DNA from: Paenibacillus endophyticus
GTDB taxonomy: Bacteria; Bacillota; Bacilli; Paenibacillales; Paenibacillaceae
Direction of reading: 5' to 3'
Length of the DNA: 43,940 nt
NCBI RefSeq assembly: GCF_014192395.1
Contig: NZ_JACHXW010000034.1
Coordinates: 1 to 43,940 of the forward strand
The notes below the pieces were generated by a model. That model was not told the DNA's origin and searched no databases. It saw nothing but the letters and a program-made list of their open reading frames with translations. The position numbers and the translations under genes were made by a program. Positions 41,656 to 43,940 of the stretch are shown piece by piece (the stretch's first letter is position 1; every line of letters begins with the position of its first letter).

Positions 41656-42219
41656 TCAATCGGTTTGATTGCCCGCGATAATATTTCTTACGCGCAGCAT
41701 CGTATCGTTGAAGTCAACACCGTCATGGTTCCAGACGATGACATCGGCATGCTGCGTATATTCGATGCTCAATTCGTGCTGCTCTGCTTTTTGAATCCGA
41801 CTTTCGGTTTCGTCCGCTGCGCCTCCTCGTAGCTTAAGCCTCCGCGTTATGGTGCTGATATTCGCTCCGATATAAACGGCAACGGTATCCGCATACAACT
41901 GCTTAAGTGCGAGTACGCCGGCTAAATCAAGCACGATATGCGCTTTGCCGTCTTGTCGAAGCGCTTCCTCTATACTCGCCTTTAGAGTGCCGTAATAATT
42001 TCCATTGTAGCTGGTCCATTCAATGAATGAATGCTCAGCAAGCGCATGCTCGAATTGCTCAGTCGTCATGAAGAGATAGTGGACCCCATCTTCCTCATGC
42101 GATCTGGGAGGCCTGGTTGTAGCGGTAATGATTTTGGGGTAGCCAAAGACGGTCAGCTCCCTCTGGATTTCGGACTTTCCTGAAGCGGACGGTCCGTAGA
42201 ATGCGAATATTTTACCCAA
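41656..42219 (-). CDS. Guanylate kinase-like protein
   Basis: This 187-residue protein has the P-loop GPSASGKSEI right after a short N-terminal strand, then TTRPPRSHEEDGVHYLFMT (the GMP-binding TTR-x-x-R and GxxYxF motifs), FIEWTSYNGNYYGTL and a lid-like ITRRLKLRGGAADETESRI, so it is a guanylate kinase homologue. The canonical housekeeping gmk is expected next to rpoZ elsewhere, making this a probable paralogue with its own substrate. TTG 42219 is chosen because AAAGGAGCG lies at 9 nt; the longer frame to 42252 has no site. It is divergent from the dGTPase gene, fitting a nucleotide-metabolism context. Confidence 0.8.
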   Translation of the reverse strand: MGKIFAFYGPSASGKSEIQRELTVFGYPKIITATTRPPRSHEEDGVHYLFMTTEQFEHALAEHSFIEWTSYNGNYYGTLKASIEEALRQDGKAHIVLDLAGVLALKQLYADTVAVYIGANISTITRRLKLRGGAADETESRIQKAEQHELSIEYTQHADVIVWNHDGVDFNDTMLRVRNIIAGNQTD

Positions 42220-42317
42220 GGCGTAAGCGCTCCTTTGTGATCTGTTCAACAATCCCTTACATTAATGACCATATATTGCTAGAATGGCTCTAAAAGAACT
42301 CACCGGGGAGCGAGCCT

Positions 42318-43631
42318 ATGATTCTGATCAATCATCCAACCAATCCGTTCTATAATGAACAAGATACGGAGCGGCATTTCAATACAGAGAATGCGAAACA
42401 GCGGGTTTCGATCCGTGATGGCTTCGAGCGGGATTTCGGCAGGGTTATCCATTCGGCTGCATTTCGCCGCCTGCAATCCAAGACGCAGGTCATCGGAATC
42501 AGCGAAGGCGATTTCCATCGAACACGGCTTACCCATTCCCTTGAAGTATCTCAAATTGCCAGAGGAATTGCCACAACGTTAAATGAAAAAGACGACTTCT
42601 TTCTCCATTCAGAGAACAAAATAGATATTTCCCTTATTGAAACGGCTGCTTTAGCGCATGATTTAGGGCATCCGCCGTTTGGCCATCAGGGTGAGCGCGC
42701 TTTGAACAAATGCATGAGCGCTTTCGATCTGAATTTTGAAGGCAACGCGCATACCTTTCGTTTATTGACCAGCAGAGAAGGGGACCGTGAGGCAGGACTT
42801 GATCTGACAAGGGCATCCTTGCTGTCGATTCTCAAATATCCTGCAAGCATGAAGCGGGTCAATAATCCGGACGTGACAGCTAAACCGCCCAAAAGCAGCA
42901 TTTTTGAAGAGGACGAGCCGGTGTTTGACTGGGTTATAGAAGCGTTTGCGAAGGATGAACAGGCTTACTTCACTAGCGTATCTGAACCGACCGCTGGGAG
43001 GCACCGCAAAACAGTAAACAAATCGTTTGAGTGCTCAATCATTGAACTGGCCGACGACATCGCTTATGCGACCTATGATTTGGAAGATGCTTTTAAGCTG
43101 AATCTGATCAAACGGGAGGATCTATGCGAAGTAGTCGAGCAGCATAAAACGATTTCATCGGAACGGATATCGGAGGCGCTGCGCATTTTTCTGGATGAGA
43201 GTACCAACCGGCACAAACAGACGAAGCGGTTCTTTGCTGATTTGGTATCGGGGTTTATTCACGAAATTGCGGTTAAAGACGTGCAGCCGAATTTTGCTTC
43301 TAATAGACTGCGTTATAAGGCGGTAATCGGACCTGAAGCTACTCAGCTCTTGGAAGACTTGAAAAAACTTGTCGTGGAGCATGTTATTTTCTCACAGAAG
43401 GTACAGACCTTCGAATGGCGCGGCGGTAAAATTATTGAGAAGCTGTTCGATGCCATGCTGAATGACAAGAACCTGCTGCCCGAGGATGAAAAGACAAGCT
43501 GGAGCCCAGCCTCCGAAAGGCAGAATGCTAGATTGGTTTGCGATTACATTGCAGGGATGACAGATACCTATGCTTTGAAAATGTATTCGCGCCTTTACGA
43601 GGCGGCGGGCGGCAGGCTTTTCGATATTTAA
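42318..43631 (+). CDS. dgt: Deoxyguanosinetriphosphate triphosphohydrolase-like HD protein
   Basis: This 437-residue enzyme of the dGTPase family should hydrolyse dGTP (and perhaps other dNTPs) to the nucleoside and triphosphate. The HD-domain ligands are in RTRLTHSLEV (first His), AALAHDLGHPPFGHQGE (HD pair with the family's GHPPFGH) and ELADDIAYATYDLEDAF (later Asp). FRRLQSKTQV is the usual nucleotide-site segment. ATG 42318 follows GGGGAGCG. It lies upstream of an rRNA operon promoter with a hairpin at 43658-43699 between. Confidence 0.9.
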   Translation: MILINHPTNPFYNEQDTERHFNTENAKQRVSIRDGFERDFGRVIHSAAFRRLQSKTQVIGISEGDFHRTRLTHSLEVSQIARGIATTLNEKDDFFLHSENKIDISLIETAALAHDLGHPPFGHQGERALNKCMSAFDLNFEGNAHTFRLLTSREGDREAGLDLTRASLLSILKYPASMKRVNNPDVTAKPPKSSIFEEDEPVFDWVIEAFAKDEQAYFTSVSEPTAGRHRKTVNKSFECSIIELADDIAYATYDLEDAFKLNLIKREDLCEVVEQHKTISSERISEALRIFLDESTNRHKQTKRFFADLVSGFIHEIAVKDVQPNFASNRLRYKAVIGPEATQLLEDLKKLVVEHVIFSQKVQTFEWRGGKIIEKLFDAMLNDKNLLPEDEKTSWSPASERQNARLVCDYIAGMTDTYALKMYSRLYEAAGGRLFDI

Positions 43632-43657
43632 ATGAATAGATAATTATCGACATCGAC

Positions 43658-43699
43658 ATAGGTCATAGAAGCTTCTTTGGTGTGGGTTCTATGATCTAT
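43658..43699 (+). terminator. Probable terminator of the dGTPase gene
   Basis: ATAGGTCATAGAA (43658-43670) pairs with TTCTATGATCTAT (43687-43699), one G-T wobble in 13 bp, followed by TTATGTTTT. The T-run is interrupted. Confidence 0.55.
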
Positions 43700-43753
43700 T
43701 TATGTTTTAAATAGCGTTTATGAAGTTTTTTATATTTAATTTCAAAAAAAGAC

Positions 43754-43783
43754 TTGCAATGATAGTGTGATACATGATATATT
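43754..43783 (+). promoter_or_regulatory. Probable rRNA operon promoter
   Basis: TTGCAA (43754-43759) and TATATT (43778-43783) with an 18-nt spacer form a sigma-A-type promoter ahead of the rRNA leader. Confidence 0.65.
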
Positions 43784-43844
43784 CTAATTCCGGCCGAGAG
43801 AAACACGCGGACGACAAGCAAAACAAGCGTAACAAACGAAAGAA

Positions 43845-43940
43845 TAGATTGCTCTTTGAAAACTGAACAACGAGTAACAACTGCCTCGCAAATCCTTCGG
43901 GATAAGCGAAAAAGCGATAACAAGTAATGAGCATTTCAAA
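43845..43940 (+). ncRNA. rRNA operon leader with boxA, cut by the window end
   Basis: TGCTCTTTGAAAA (43850-43862) followed by CTGAACAACGAGTAA is the familiar Bacillales pre-16S leader that carries boxA, the NusB/S10 antitermination signal. The mature 16S gene must start beyond 43940. The 309 bases after the dGTPase gene thus hold a terminator, a promoter and this leader, with no protein gene. Confidence 0.8.

Overview
The window looks like chromosome of a Paenibacillus-type Gram-positive bacterium (order Bacillales). The signs are strong purine-rich ribosome binding sites with frequent GTG and TTG starts, intrinsic terminators after many genes, secreted proteins ending in S-layer homology (SLH) domains, LplABC/YtcQP-type oligosaccharide transporters, a membrane-bound AraC-type sensor-regulator, and an rRNA-operon leader with boxA at the right edge. 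No tRNA, CRISPR array, complete IS element or prophage was seen. The organism is inferred from gene types, not from a database match.

Left part (1-8.5 kb): mostly single housekeeping or unknown genes: a DUF72 protein, a DUF4180 protein, a secreted protein made of two near-identical repeats, a YgjP-type metallopeptidase, a DUF1801 protein, an AraC regulator next to a Fur-box-controlled siderophore-binding lipoprotein, and an acetyltransferase. A 40-codon gene follows, trailed by a 9-bp minisatellite. Next (8.5-16.8 kb) come a large FN3-GH18-FN3-SLH chitinase on the minus strand, another acetyltransferase, a DEAD-box helicase with a small partner gene, a membrane-anchored glycerophosphodiesterase with a charged insert, and a histidine phosphatase.

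Sugar locus (16.9-27.3 kb): an AraC regulator diverges from a GH2 beta-glucuronidase that keeps the glucuronate-recognising N-x-K motif. After two terminators comes an operon of two LplB/YtcP-type permeases, an LplA/YtcQ-type binding lipoprotein, a two-TM sensor-regulator with an AraC output domain, and an enolase-superfamily (mandelate racemase-type) protein. Together these read as uptake of glucuronide oligosaccharides, release of the uronic acid and dehydration of a sugar acid. The ATPase is not in the window; this transporter type usually shares an MsmX-like ATPase encoded elsewhere.

Right part (27.7-43.9 kb): a MazG-like pyrophosphohydrolase; a minus-strand pair (GT4 glycosyltransferase, YfhP/YdjM-like membrane protein) divergent from a plus-strand pair (polysaccharide deacetylase, overlapping methyltransferase). 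Then come a NERD-helicase homologue whose nuclease and ATPase motifs all look degenerate, a carbamoyltransferase paralogue with an altered active-site loop, and a 1680-residue secreted protein joining a beta-helix glycosidase-like domain, CBM32, Big_2, a CE2-like SGNH esterase, FN3, a stalk domain and three SLH domains. A guanylate-kinase-like gene, a dGTPase gene and the promoter/leader of an rRNA operon close the window.

The most novel-looking items are the apparently catalytically dead NERD-helicase protein, the glycosidase-esterase-SLH fusion with an in-frame 9-bp repeat and a cre-like palindrome in its leader, the carbamoyltransferase with HDMP in place of HCLP, and the stalk domain shared by the two S-layer-type enzymes.
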